From Campylobacteraceae bacterium (lineage in GTDB: Bacteria; Campylobacterota; Campylobacteria; Campylobacterales; Sulfurovaceae), in assembly GCA_026985495.1 (NCBI GenBank), contig JALSQJ010000246.1, forward strand, positions 1-6,629: a stretch of DNA of 6,629 bases, written 5' to 3'. Below, piece after piece: positions 1-6,629 of the stretch. Every line of letters begins with the position of its first letter. Within the stretch, counting starts at the first letter, position 1. The notes beneath the pieces were generated by a model that saw only the letters and a list, made by a program, of their open reading frames with translations, made no database searches and was not told the origin of the DNA. The translations under genes and the position numbers were made by a program.

Positions 1-66
1 TCCTGCAGCTATAAAGGATATGGTCGCTGCCCCATAATAAAATCTAATTTTCGCAAAGGTCTTCAT
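1..66 (-). CDS. Start of a membrane-anchored protein, probably 1-acyl-glycerol-3-phosphate acyltransferase (partial, runs off the window)
   Basis: Only the first 22 codons are inside the window. They begin MKTFAKIRFYYGA and turn into a hydrophobic stretch (ATISFIAAG), which fits an N-terminal membrane segment preceded by basic residues. The ATG at 66-64 has a good ribosome binding site: AGGA at complement 80-77, 10 bases upstream. The start lies inside the 3' end of the preceding SH3-domain gene, overlapping it by 23 bases in another frame, so the two are probably translationally coupled. PlsC (acylation of lysophosphatidic acid in phospholipid synthesis, inner membrane) is suggested by the similar look of Campylobacterota PlsC N-termini and by plsC following the purQ/SH3 block in Campylobacter as I recall it. 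The reading frame is well supported; the product name rests on context. Confidence 0.62.
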   Translation of the reverse strand, partial: MKTFAKIRFYYGAATISFIAAG

Positions 67-1084
67 GCTTAATCCATCCTACAGTACCATTAGTATATTC
101 AATTTTTACAAACTCATTTCGTTCTGCAAGTTTAGTTGTTTTGTACCTTTTGTCAATGTGAATACTGGTGGTACTGTTTGCACTAGGTACAATATATAGA
201 GGAGAACCCTCTTTAACACAAACGGTTGCAAGTGCTGTATAGAAAGTTAAAAGAATAGCAGCTGAGATAAAACTCATAACTAAGTAGAAAAAGTCTCGTT
301 TCCATAAAAAGAGCAAGGCAAAAACTATAGTTAATATAATAAGAGTATATTTTTTTAATGTTTCAAAACTGTCATCTTTAGGGTTTAAATCAGTTTGTGC
401 TGCTACCGATGCATCTTGCATTATAATAGGAATACTCTTCTCTACAAACTCCTCTTTAATTGTGTCAAAATAGGTAAAAGTCAAAAGTTTTTGGGTTGAA
501 GGTAATACAATGTAGTAGTTTATCTCCATTTTAGAACCCTCTCTTTTTGCATTCTCAACACCATCTTTAAGTGCAGAGGGAATGTATATATCTTCTAAAT
601 TTGCATCGTGTGCTTCAAAAGAGATAGCAATTAGATTAGTAGTCTCATCATAAACAGATACTTGATGGTTTTTAATTTTTAGACCAGAGGCTATAACACC
701 TGAAAAATTTTTACTGTGAGGAAGTTTTTTAACAGGAATCCTTACTCCATCGAGTATTCTCTTTTTACCGTTAAGGTTTACAGTGATTTTAGGAAGAGAG
801 AAGAGTCTATCGGTTGTTTTAAAATAAAAGGTATAGAAAGTTTTTGTACCATTTTTAATAATAACAGGCTCTTTTAAAACTGGTTGTTTCCCTTCAGAAA
901 AATTAAAAATTATCTTTTTATTAGAAGCATTGTTATTAGCTAAAAAGCTGATAGGAAAAACTTGCTTTTCATATACTTTTTTAGGAACATAACTGTACTC
1001 TACATCTTCTGCAAAAAGGTTTGCAGTCAATGTTATAAAAAAAGTAATAATTAATAGTAGAGCATATGAGGGTGAGTTTTTCAT
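44..1084 (-). CDS. Envelope protein with signal peptide, two transmembrane helices and C-terminal SH3-like domain; function unknown
   Basis: A protein of 346 residues. Residues 1-25 form a signal peptide with probable cleavage after LFA. Residues 26-245 are a beta-rich periplasmic region with alternating hydrophobic strands, perhaps two Ig-like folds reminiscent of BatD-type proteins, though I cannot show homology. Helices follow at about 246-261 and 264-288, separated by the short charged turn WKRD. Residues 290-343 look like a bacterial SH3 domain ending in the characteristic VGWIKHEDL. The predicted topology puts both the large domain and the SH3 domain in the periplasm, which suggests binding to peptidoglycan or a protein partner; no catalytic motif is visible. 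The start is supported by AAGGA about 11 bases upstream, inside purQ, and the ATG shares its A with the purQ stop (TAATG). C. jejuni carries a putative periplasmic protein (Cj0515) at this position, as I recall. Confidence 0.85.
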   Translation of the reverse strand: MKNSPSYALLLIITFFITLTANLFAEDVEYSYVPKKVYEKQVFPISFLANNNASNKKIIFNFSEGKQPVLKEPVIIKNGTKTFYTFYFKTTDRLFSLPKITVNLNGKKRILDGVRIPVKKLPHSKNFSGVIASGLKIKNHQVSVYDETTNLIAISFEAHDANLEDIYIPSALKDGVENAKREGSKMEINYYIVLPSTQKLLTFTYFDTIKEEFVEKSIPIIMQDASVAAQTDLNPKDDSFETLKKYTLIILTIVFALLFLWKRDFFYLVMSFISAAILLTFYTALATVCVKEGSPLYIVPSANSTTSIHIDKRYKTTKLAERNEFVKIEYTNGTVGWIKHEDLCEN

Positions 1085-1758
1085 TAGGCGATGAGTCCTT
1101 CGAGCATTTTAATACCATCATCTGAACCCAATATAGACTCTAATGCTCTTTCAGGGTGAGGCATAAGACCAAATACATTTTTCTCTTTGTTACAGATACC
1201 TGCAATTGAAGTTACTGAACCATTTACTACAACTGGTTCACCTTTTTCATCTGAATAACGAAGTAGAATTTGTTCATTTAGTTCAAGCTTTTTAAACTCT
1301 TTTTCATCAATGTAGTAGTTTCCATCTGCATGAGCAATCGGTATGTTTAGAAGTTCATCTTTACTACATTTTTGAAGAAACTCATTTGAATTATTGACCA
1401 CTTTTAGTGTTTGAAACTTTGAGATAAAATGGAGTCCAATATTTCTTTTTAATGCACCAGGTAGTAGTCCTACCTCTGTTAAAATTTGAAAACCGTTACA
1501 GATTCCGAGTACCTTTCCACCATTGGAAGCAAAATTTTTTACTGATTTCATAATAGGTGAAAATTTTGCAATAGCACCTGAACGCAAATAGTCACCATAG
1601 GAGAACCCTCCAGGAACAATAACTAAGTCACTATCTTCTGGTAATTTTGACTCTTTATGCCATACTATTGTTGTTCTACAACCAAGTTTTTCAAAAGCAT
1701 ATTTTGTATCTAGGTCACAGTTTGTACCTGGAAATTGTAATATTGCAACGTGTTTCAT
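1084..1758 (-). CDS. purQ: Phosphoribosylformylglycinamidine synthase, glutaminase subunit PurQ
   Basis: PurQ (224 residues) is the class I glutamine amidotransferase that releases ammonia for conversion of FGAR to FGAM, step four of purine synthesis, in complex with PurS and small PurL. The triad is intact: nucleophile Cys87 in VLGICNGFQ, and His201 and Glu203 in LMPHPERA. Other family signatures are the N-terminal LQFPGTNCD, the VPGGFSYGDYLRSGAIA block (48-64) and IAHADGNY (141-148). Length is normal for the stand-alone subunit, as opposed to the domain fused in the long PurL of Proteobacteria such as E. coli. The start overlaps the purS stop as TAATG and has only a weak Shine-Dalgarno (GAG), so translation probably depends on ribosomes arriving from purS. 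Confidence 0.97.
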   Translation of the reverse strand: MKHVAILQFPGTNCDLDTKYAFEKLGCRTTIVWHKESKLPEDSDLVIVPGGFSYGDYLRSGAIAKFSPIMKSVKNFASNGGKVLGICNGFQILTEVGLLPGALKRNIGLHFISKFQTLKVVNNSNEFLQKCSKDELLNIPIAHADGNYYIDEKEFKKLELNEQILLRYSDEKGEPVVVNGSVTSIAGICNKEKNVFGLMPHPERALESILGSDDGIKMLEGLIA

Positions 1759-1997
1759 TATATTAACTCTATAGTATAATCTTCAATAACGGTATTGGCT
1801 AAAATCTCTTCAGCCATCTTCTCAACCTCTTTAAGAGCATCTTCTTTGTTTGTGGAAGTTAGTTCAATGACAATCTGTTTACCCATTCGAACATCTTCAA
1901 CACCCTCAAAGTTCATTGCATCTAAGGCATGGTGAATTGCTTTACCTTGAGGGTCAAGAACCCCCTCTTTTAAAAATATATTTACAATGGCTCTCAT
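1758..1997 (-). CDS. purS: Phosphoribosylformylglycinamidine synthase subunit PurS
   Basis: PurS (79 residues) is the small non-catalytic subunit that holds PurQ and small PurL together and helps channel ammonia between them. The sequence has the family features: an opening beta strand, the KEGVLDPQGKAI motif at 10-21, a helix containing HHALDAMNF, then VRMGKQI at about 36-42 and a helical amphipathic stretch (KEDALKEVEKMAEEIL). Full length for the family. The ATG shares its A with the purC stop (TAATG) and has a strong ribosome binding site, AGGAG at complement 2012-2008, 10 bases upstream within the end of purC. It sits directly before purQ, as expected for subunits needed in fixed ratio. 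Confidence 0.96.
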   Translation of the reverse strand: MRAIVNIFLKEGVLDPQGKAIHHALDAMNFEGVEDVRMGKQIVIELTSTNKEDALKEVEKMAEEILANTVIEDYTIELI

Positions 1998-2716
1998 TAT
2001 TTCGCCTCTCCTAAAATTCTGTTTAATACTGTTTCATAGGCAACTTTAAGTCCACCTTGACCTTTTCTAAAACGGTCTTTGTCCATACTTTCACCTGTCT
2101 CTATATCCCAAAATCTAAAGTTGTCAGGACTAAGCTCATCAATTAAGATAATGTTTCCATTAACATCACGACCAAACTCCAGCTTAAAGTCAACGACATT
2201 GAGACCTTTATCTGAGAAAAAATCTTTTATAATAGTATTAATACGTCTTGCCATAAAACGAATATAATCTAACTCATCACTACTCTTAACCAACTCTAAA
2301 ATTAGACAGTGCTGGTCATTCAGTTTAGGGTCACCCAATTCATCATTTTTATAGTCAAACTCAACCAATGTAAAAGGTAAAACTTTACCATCTTCAATAC
2401 CAAGGTTTCTACTTAGTGAACCTGTAGCGATGTTTCTTACAATAACTTCAATACGAATAACATCACATTTTTTATGAAGCATATTGTTCTCATCTAACAT
2501 CTCTACAAAGTGTGTTGGAACACCTTTTTCATTTAGTACTTTAAAAAGTTCAGTAGAAATTTTGTTATTTAATGCACCTTTTCCCTTTTCAGTAGATTTT
2601 TTCTCACCATTAAATGCAGTTAAATCATCTTTGAATTCAGAAATAAGAAGTGTTTCATCTTCTGTGTGCCAAATTCTCTTTGCCTTGCCTTCATAAAGCA
2701 GTGCTGTTTTTTCCAT
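1997..2716 (-). CDS. purC: SAICAR synthetase (phosphoribosylaminoimidazole-succinocarboxamide synthase)
   Basis: PurC (239 residues) joins aspartate to CAIR using ATP to give SAICAR, in de novo purine synthesis in the cytoplasm. Signatures visible are the ATP-binding [11 protein letters not shown] (6-16), the [15 protein letters not shown] segment (26-40) with KGKGALNN, the [14 protein letters not shown] block (90-103), and VDFKLEFG (175-182) followed by [13 protein letters not shown] (192-204), which carry metal and substrate contacts. Length is typical of the bacterial enzyme. The start has AGAAGGA at complement 2733-2727, 10 bases upstream, in the 24-base gap after ctpA. That gap holds no visible terminator, so purC is probably co-transcribed with ctpA. 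Confidence 0.98.
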   Translation of the reverse strand: MEKTALLYEGKAKRIWHTEDETLLISEFKDDLTAFNGEKKSTEKGKGALNNKISTELFKVLNEKGVPTHFVEMLDENNMLHKKCDVIRIEVIVRNIATGSLSRNLGIEDGKVLPFTLVEFDYKNDELGDPKLNDQHCLILELVKSSDELDYIRFMARRINTIIKDFFSDKGLNVVDFKLEFGRDVNGNIILIDELSPDNFRFWDIETGESMDKDRFRKGQGGLKVAYETVLNRILGEAK

Positions 2717-2740
2717 TATTTCTTAGTCCTTCTAGTTTAG

Positions 2741-4045
2741 TTATTTGCTGATTATTAGTGCTTTTAAAATATCAACAGCTGATTTAAGTTGAGAATCTTT
2801 ATATATCTGCGTCTCTGTAATAACGGTTTTGTCTATTTTCTCAGCTTTTTTAACTTTTTTACCATCTACTTTTTCAAGTTCACTCTCTAAGTGCTTTTGT
2901 AAATCTCTCTCTTTAATTGAGATTCCCTCTTCAGCTTTTTTGATTTCACCATATGAGACTTCAACATCTGGTGTAACACCTACAGCTTGAATGGTTCGAC
3001 CACTAGGTAGATAGTAACGTGCAATGGTTAGACGTAGTGCCTCATCTTGATTGATTGGCATAACAACTTGAACAGAACCTTTCCCAAATGTTTTTTCTCC
3101 TATAATTATAGCTCTTTTGTGGTCTTGAAGTGAACCTGATACAATTTCAGAAGCTGAAGCAGAACCACCATTAACTAAAATAACTATTGGTGTTTTTGTA
3201 TCTGTATTTTCAGCTGTTGCATTGTAAACTAAATTCTCTTCAGGAATTTTTCCTTTTTGGCTAACAATTGCCCCTTTTTTTACAAACATATCTACAACAC
3301 CAATGGCTTGGTTTAGTAGTCCACCTGGGTTATTTCTTAAATCAATTATAATACCTTTGGTGTTAGGGTGTTTTTTGATGGCTTTTTGCATACCTTGTAC
3401 AACTTTTTGGTCAAATGATGTAATTCTCAGATATAAAATATCATCACCAATGGTTTTTGCATAGACCGATTGAATCTCAATAATATCTCTAATAATTTCA
3501 ATTTTTAAAGGACGAGTTTCACCTTTTCTAACAATAGTGAGTTCAATAGGAGTTTGAGGTTTCCCTCTCATAATCGAAACTGCTTTGTCAATGGTCATAC
3601 CGATGGTAGCTTGTTCATTAATTTTTAAAATAATATCACCAGCTTTAATACCTGCCTTGTCTGCAGGTGTTCCTTCAAGAGGTGCAATAACAGTTAAGGC
3701 TCCATCTTTCATACCAACAGTAATACCAAGTCCACCAAACTCTCCATGGGTCTGTACTTGTAACTCTTTAGTCTCTTTTGCATCCATAAATGATGAGTGT
3801 GCATCAAGGTTACTAAGCATACCTTTTAGTGCATTATTGATTATATCTGAAGCATTAATATCATCAACATATTGCTCTTCAATTATCTGTACAACTTTAG
3901 TGAATTTTAAGTAGGCTTGGAGTTTTGAGGTTTGTTCACTTTGACGTTCATAGCTATTTGCTTCTGCTGAGGTTGCAAAAATTAGTGAGGCTGTCACGGT
4001 TGAAATAAAGCCAAAAATTAGTGCTTTTTTGTTTTTAATTATCAT
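2741..4045 (-). CDS. ctpA: C-terminal processing peptidase, family S41 (CtpA-like), exported
   Basis: A serine protease of 434 residues that trims or degrades proteins from their C-termini in the periplasm. Residues 1-29 are a signal sequence (basic start, hydrophobic core, TSAEA before a probable cleavage site). A PDZ domain at about 97-180 recognises substrate C-termini (EFGGLGITVGMKDGALTVI, ADKAGIKAGDIILKI). The S41 core follows at about 185-360. The Ser-Lys-Gln arrangement known from CtpB fits Ser297 in GGSASASE, Lys322 in TFGKGSVQ and Gln326, spaced 25 and 4 residues apart. IDLRNNPGGLL (234-244) and YYLPSGRTIQ (344-353) are also family hallmarks. The last 70 residues are lysine- and glutamate-rich. 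An in-frame stop lies 15 bases upstream of the ATG with no other usual start between, so this is the only conventional start, although it lacks a close Shine-Dalgarno (GGGA is 15 bases away). Physiological substrates are not evident. Confidence 0.95.
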   Translation of the reverse strand: MIIKNKKALIFGFISTVTASLIFATSAEANSYERQSEQTSKLQAYLKFTKVVQIIEEQYVDDINASDIINNALKGMLSNLDAHSSFMDAKETKELQVQTHGEFGGLGITVGMKDGALTVIAPLEGTPADKAGIKAGDIILKINEQATIGMTIDKAVSIMRGKPQTPIELTIVRKGETRPLKIEIIRDIIEIQSVYAKTIGDDILYLRITSFDQKVVQGMQKAIKKHPNTKGIIIDLRNNPGGLLNQAIGVVDMFVKKGAIVSQKGKIPEENLVYNATAENTDTKTPIVILVNGGSASASEIVSGSLQDHKRAIIIGEKTFGKGSVQVVMPINQDEALRLTIARYYLPSGRTIQAVGVTPDVEVSYGEIKKAEEGISIKERDLQKHLESELEKVDGKKVKKAEKIDKTVITETQIYKDSQLKSAVDILKALIISK

Positions 4046-4084
4046 ACTAGTTATTATTTATCCCATCATTTTTATAAGAACTAT

Positions 4085-4112
4085 ATTTTATCGTAAGTTA
4101 CTAAAAGTTCAA
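4085..4112 (-). promoter_or_regulatory. Candidate sigma-70 promoter for the ctpA-purCSQ operon
   Basis: On the minus strand, TTGAAC (complement 4112-4107) stands 16 bases before TAAAAT (complement 4090-4085), a fair match to TTGACA-N17-TATAAT. Transcription would start near 4078 and give a leader of about 33 bases. A second AT-rich hexamer, TATAAA at complement 4076-4071, is closer to the gene and could compete. Assigned by eye only; AT-rich DNA offers many such matches. Confidence 0.4.
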
Positions 4113-4157
4113 TGATGTTTACTCTCTTAAACTTTAAAAATCTGCTAAAATATGCTG

Positions 4158-4193
4158 AAAAAAGTTACTTTGATACTAAAGTAGCATTTTTTT
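4158..4193. terminator. Terminator-like hairpin with A-tract and T-tract flanks, in the divergent intergenic region
   Basis: The arms GTTACTTT (4164-4171) and AAAGTAGC (4178-4185) pair over 8 positions, one of them G-T, around the 6-base loop GATACT. Six A precede the stem (4158-4163) and seven T follow it (4187-4193), so each strand reads as a stem followed by a T run. This has the form of an intrinsic terminator usable in both directions. The position is odd because no complete gene ends here: it lies upstream of both ctpA and clpB. It could insulate the two operons, act as an attenuator, end a very short RNA, or, read as DNA, be an operator (TACTTT-N6-AAAGTA is a perfect palindrome). Confidence 0.5.
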
Positions 4194-4202
4194 GTAGAGA
4201 CT

Positions 4203-4208
4203 TATAAT
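4203..4208 (+). promoter_or_regulatory. Candidate -10 element of the clpB promoter
   Basis: A perfect TATAAT, 40 bases before the clpB ATG, predicts transcription from about 4214-4216 and a leader of about 33 bases. There is no -35 hexamer at the right distance, but a run of seven T lies just upstream. This fits the known Campylobacterota sigma-70 promoter type, which relies on the -10 and T-rich upstream DNA. No CIRCE element (TTAGCACTC-N9-GAGTGCTAA) or HspR box (CTTGAGT-N7-ACTCAAG) is recognisable around it. Confidence 0.5.
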
Positions 4209-4248
4209 AGAATGACGAAAAATATCATAATCTAAATAAGGAGATAAT

Positions 4249-6629
4249 ATGAGTATATTGGAAAAATTAACCAATCAAATGAGTGCCTCTATTGAGTCAG
4301 GTATCTCTTTGGCTTTACATAATAAAAATCAAGAGGTTGACCCAGCACATTTGGTTTGGGGGTTGTTGAGTAATTCAGCTTCACTCCTAAATCAAGCATT
4401 AAATAAAATGAATTCTGATAAAGCAGTTTTGGAGTTAGAGGTTAAAAGTCTAATCAATAAATTGCCAACTGTCTCTTCTGTTACTAAAGAGACCATTCGG
4501 CTTTCACAAAAGCTAGTAGCAACACTTCAAGCTGCAGAGGGAGTTATGACAGCTAATGGCGACCAATATTTAGCTGTAGATTCATGGATTGTTGCCAATA
4601 TTAATGAAGATTTTATTAAAAATACTATTGGTAAGCATGTTGATTTGTCTGAACTAAAAAAGAGTTTAGAGTCTATTCGTGGTGGTAAAAAGATAGAGTC
4701 ACAAAGTGGAGATGAGTCTTTAGAAGCGTTAGAGAAGTATGGAATTGACCTGAATAAAAAAGCTATAGATGGAGAGCTTGACCCTGTTATTGGACGAGAT
4801 GAAGAGGTGCAACGTATGATGCAGATTCTTATTCGTAAGACAAAAAACAATCCAATTTTAATTGGTGAGCCAGGAACAGGTAAAACAGCTATTGTAGAGG
4901 GACTTGCACAACGTATTGTAAATAGAGAAGTTCCATTTAGCCTTCAAAATATGCGTGTTATCTCTTTAGATATGAATCGATTAATTGCAGGAGCAAAATA
5001 TAGAGGAGAGTTTGAAGATAGACTTAAATCGGTAATAGATGAGGTTAAAGAGGCTTCAAATGTTATCCTATTTATTGATGAGATTCATACTATTGTTGGT
5101 GCAGGTGCAAGTGAGGGTGGAAACGATGCAGCCAATATCTTAAAACCTGCTCTTGCACGAGGTGAGTTGCATACTATTGGAGCAACAACACTAAAAGAGT
5201 ATAGAAAATATTTTGAAAAAGATACAGCTCTACAGAGACGTTTCCAACCTGTTAAAGTAGATGAACCAACTATTAATGAAGCATTACAAATTTTAAGAGG
5301 GATTAAAGAGCGTTTAGAGTCGCATCATAATGTTACCATTATGGATTCAGCACTTGTTGCTGCAGCTAAATTATCGGATAGATACATTACTGATAGATTT
5401 TTACCAGATAAAGCGATTGACCTTATTGATGAAGCAGCAGCAGAGCTTAAGATGCAGATTGAGAGTGAACCTACCGATTTAGCAAAGGTAAAACGTGCAT
5501 TGTCAACACTACATGTTGAAAAAGAGGCTTTATTAATGGAAGAGGGTGATAAAAATGCTTCTCGTCTTGCAGAGATAGAGAAAGAGTTAGCCAATTTAGA
5601 AGAGGAGAGAGCCTCTCTTCAGAGTCAATTTGAGAATGAGAAAAAAGTATTTAATGAGATAGCTGAACTTAAAAGTGAAATAGAGTCATTAAAAATTAAA
5701 GCAACTACAGCTGAACGTGAAGGTGATTTCTCTAAGGTAGCTGAAATTACACATGGGCAGATACCTCTTAAAGAGCAAGAGGTGGTAGCATTAGAAAATC
5801 GTTGGAGAGAGATGAGTAGAGAGGGTACACTTCTTAAAAACTCTGTAGATGAGGAGATGATAGCCTCTATTGTAAGTAGATGGACAGGAATTCCTGTAAC
5901 CAAGATGCTTCAAAGTGAGAAAGATAAAATCTTAAATGTTGAGAAGATTTTAAATCAAGAGGTAATTGGTCAAAATGAGGCACTTCATGCTGTAGCAAGA
6001 GCGATTAAGAGAAATAAAGCTGGGCTTAGTGATATGAATCGACCTATAGGTAGTTTTATGTTCCTTGGACCAACAGGAGTTGGTAAAACTCAAGTGGCAA
6101 AAACTTTGGCGAAGTTCCTCTTTGACTCTGAAAAGGCATTAATACGAATTGATATGAGTGAATACATGGAGAAACACGCAGCGTCACGTTTGGTAGGTGC
6201 TCCTCCTGGTTATGTGGGTTATGATGAGGGTGGACAACTCACCGAAGCAGTAAGAAGAAAACCTTACTCTGTGGTACTTTTTGATGAGATAGAAAAAGCT
6301 CACCCTGATGTGTTTAATACACTTTTGCAAGTGCTTGATGATGGAAGACTAACCGATAATAAAGGGGTAACGGTAGATTTTAAAAATACCATTATCATCA
6401 TGACATCAAACATAGCTTCCGATAAGATTATGGAGTTTAAAGATAAAAAAGAGAGAGAAAAAGCTGTAAATGATGAGTTAAAACGAAATTTTAAACCAGA
6501 GTTTCTGAACCGTTTAGATGATATTGTTATCTTTAATCCTCTTGATATAGAAGCGATTAGAGGTATTGTTGATATTCTCTTTAAAACTATTCAGAATAAA
6601 TTGGCACAAAGAGATATTACTATTACCTT
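4249..6629 (+). CDS. clpB: ATP-dependent disaggregase ClpB (C-terminus cut by window edge)
   Basis: ClpB is a hexameric AAA+ chaperone that, with DnaK, pulls polypeptides out of heat- or stress-induced aggregates in the cytoplasm. Translation from 4249 is open for 793 codons to the edge; about 60 residues are missing compared with the usual 857 or so. The order is: Clp N-domain (1 to about 145); first AAA+ domain with Walker A GEPGTGKT (206-213), pore loop KYRG (250-253, Tyr251), Walker B VILFIDE (272-278) and arginine fingers Arg330/Arg331; coiled-coil middle domain (about 410-522), which separates ClpB from ClpA/ClpC; second AAA+ domain with Walker A GPTGVGKT (607-614), pore-loop GYVG (Tyr655), Walker B VVLFDE (675-680) and arginine finger Arg755 in FLNRLDD. 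All key residues are present. The ribosome binding site AAGGAG (4238-4243) is 5 bases before the ATG. No internal ATG is apparent near residue 150, where E. coli makes its short form. Confidence 0.98.
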   Translation, partial: MSILEKLTNQMSASIESGISLALHNKNQEVDPAHLVWGLLSNSASLLNQALNKMNSDKAVLELEVKSLINKLPTVSSVTKETIRLSQKLVATLQAAEGVMTANGDQYLAVDSWIVANINEDFIKNTIGKHVDLSELKKSLESIRGGKKIESQSGDESLEALEKYGIDLNKKAIDGELDPVIGRDEEVQRMMQILIRKTKNNPILIGEPGTGKTAIVEGLAQRIVNREVPFSLQNMRVISLDMNRLIAGAKYRGEFEDRLKSVIDEVKEASNVILFIDEIHTIVGAGASEGGNDAANILKPALARGELHTIGATTLKEYRKYFEKDTALQRRFQPVKVDEPTINEALQILRGIKERLESHHNVTIMDSALVAAAKLSDRYITDRFLPDKAIDLIDEAAAELKMQIESEPTDLAKVKRALSTLHVEKEALLMEEGDKNASRLAEIEKELANLEEERASLQSQFENEKKVFNEIAELKSEIESLKIKATTAEREGDFSKVAEITHGQIPLKEQEVVALENRWREMSREGTLLKNSVDEEMIASIVSRWTGIPVTKMLQSEKDKILNVEKILNQEVIGQNEALHAVARAIKRNKAGLSDMNRPIGSFMFLGPTGVGKTQVAKTLAKFLFDSEKALIRIDMSEYMEKHAASRLVGAPPGYVGYDEGGQLTEAVRRKPYSVVLFDEIEKAHPDVFNTLLQVLDDGRLTDNKGVTVDFKNTIIIMTSNIASDKIMEFKDKKEREKAVNDELKRNFKPEFLNRLDDIVIFNPLDIEAIRGIVDILFKTIQNKLAQRDITIT

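Noticed and set aside
2079..2696. Plus-strand open frames at 2079-2267 and 2484-2696
   Set aside because: They lie antisense to purC, whose sequence is fully conserved; their serine-rich products are typical reverse-frame shadows.
3585..3914. Plus-strand open frame of 109 codons opposite ctpA
   Set aside because: It is antisense to the PDZ-coding part of a convincing ctpA and shows no recognisable domain or own ribosome binding site.
4095..4169. Direct repeat AAGTTACT at 4095-4102 and 4162-4169
   Set aside because: Two copies of an 8-base AT-rich word in 203 bases of AT-rich DNA are weak evidence for a regulator site; the second copy is already part of the hairpin arm.
4527..5903. Three minus-strand open frames (4527-4850, 5325-5594, 5625-5903)
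   Set aside because: All are opposite the intact clpB frame, with serine- and isoleucine-rich compositions expected from the reverse of its codons.
4249..6629. ClpC or ClpA instead of ClpB
   Set aside because: The long coiled-coil middle domain at about 410-522 and the [16 protein letters not shown] context fit ClpB; ClpA lacks this domain and ClpC has a much shorter one.
1..6629. Mobile element, CRISPR array, tRNA or defence system
   Set aside because: The window is almost fully occupied by housekeeping genes with uniform base composition; no repeats, integrase or transposase sequences, or RNA-gene folds were seen.

Overview
This window is an ordinary chromosomal segment of a Campylobacterota bacterium. 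It is AT-rich, with strong T/A-tract intergenic DNA. The order of a ctpA-type protease, purC, purS, purQ and an SH3-domain envelope protein, with clpB divergent, matches what I recall from Campylobacter jejuni around Cj0509c-Cj0516. The protein texture looks closest to the Sulfurimonas/Sulfurovum group. The genus is inference and no database search was run.

Layout: positions 1-4045 hold a minus-strand operon. In transcription order it runs from a C-terminal processing protease (ctpA, 4045->2741) through purC (2716->1997), purS (1997->1758), purQ (1758->1084) and an unnamed membrane protein with a C-terminal SH3-like domain (1084->44). It ends with the first 22 codons of a further gene (66->1 and beyond the edge), probably the acyltransferase plsC. 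Three consecutive junctions (purC/purS, purS/purQ, purQ/SH3 gene) are TAATG stop-start overlaps. The last gene starts inside the 3' end of the SH3 gene. Only a 24-base gap separates ctpA from purC. Positions 4046-4248 are a 203-base divergent control region. Positions 4249-6629 hold the first 793 codons of the disaggregase ClpB on the plus strand, uninterrupted but cut by the window edge about 60 residues before the usual end.

The purine genes supply PurC (SAICAR synthetase) and the PurS and PurQ parts of the three-component FGAM synthase. The third part, small PurL, must be encoded elsewhere. The flanking protease, SH3 protein and presumed PlsC all act at the envelope, so the operon mixes nucleotide synthesis with envelope functions. 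ClpB is a cytoplasmic stress chaperone with no evident link other than the shared intergenic region.

I see no mobile element, CRISPR array, tRNA/rRNA or defence system, and nothing I would call a new biological system. The most interesting non-coding signal is a terminator-like hairpin with A-tract and T-tract flanks (4158-4193), oddly placed between two divergent promoters, with an extended -10-like sequence just upstream of it.
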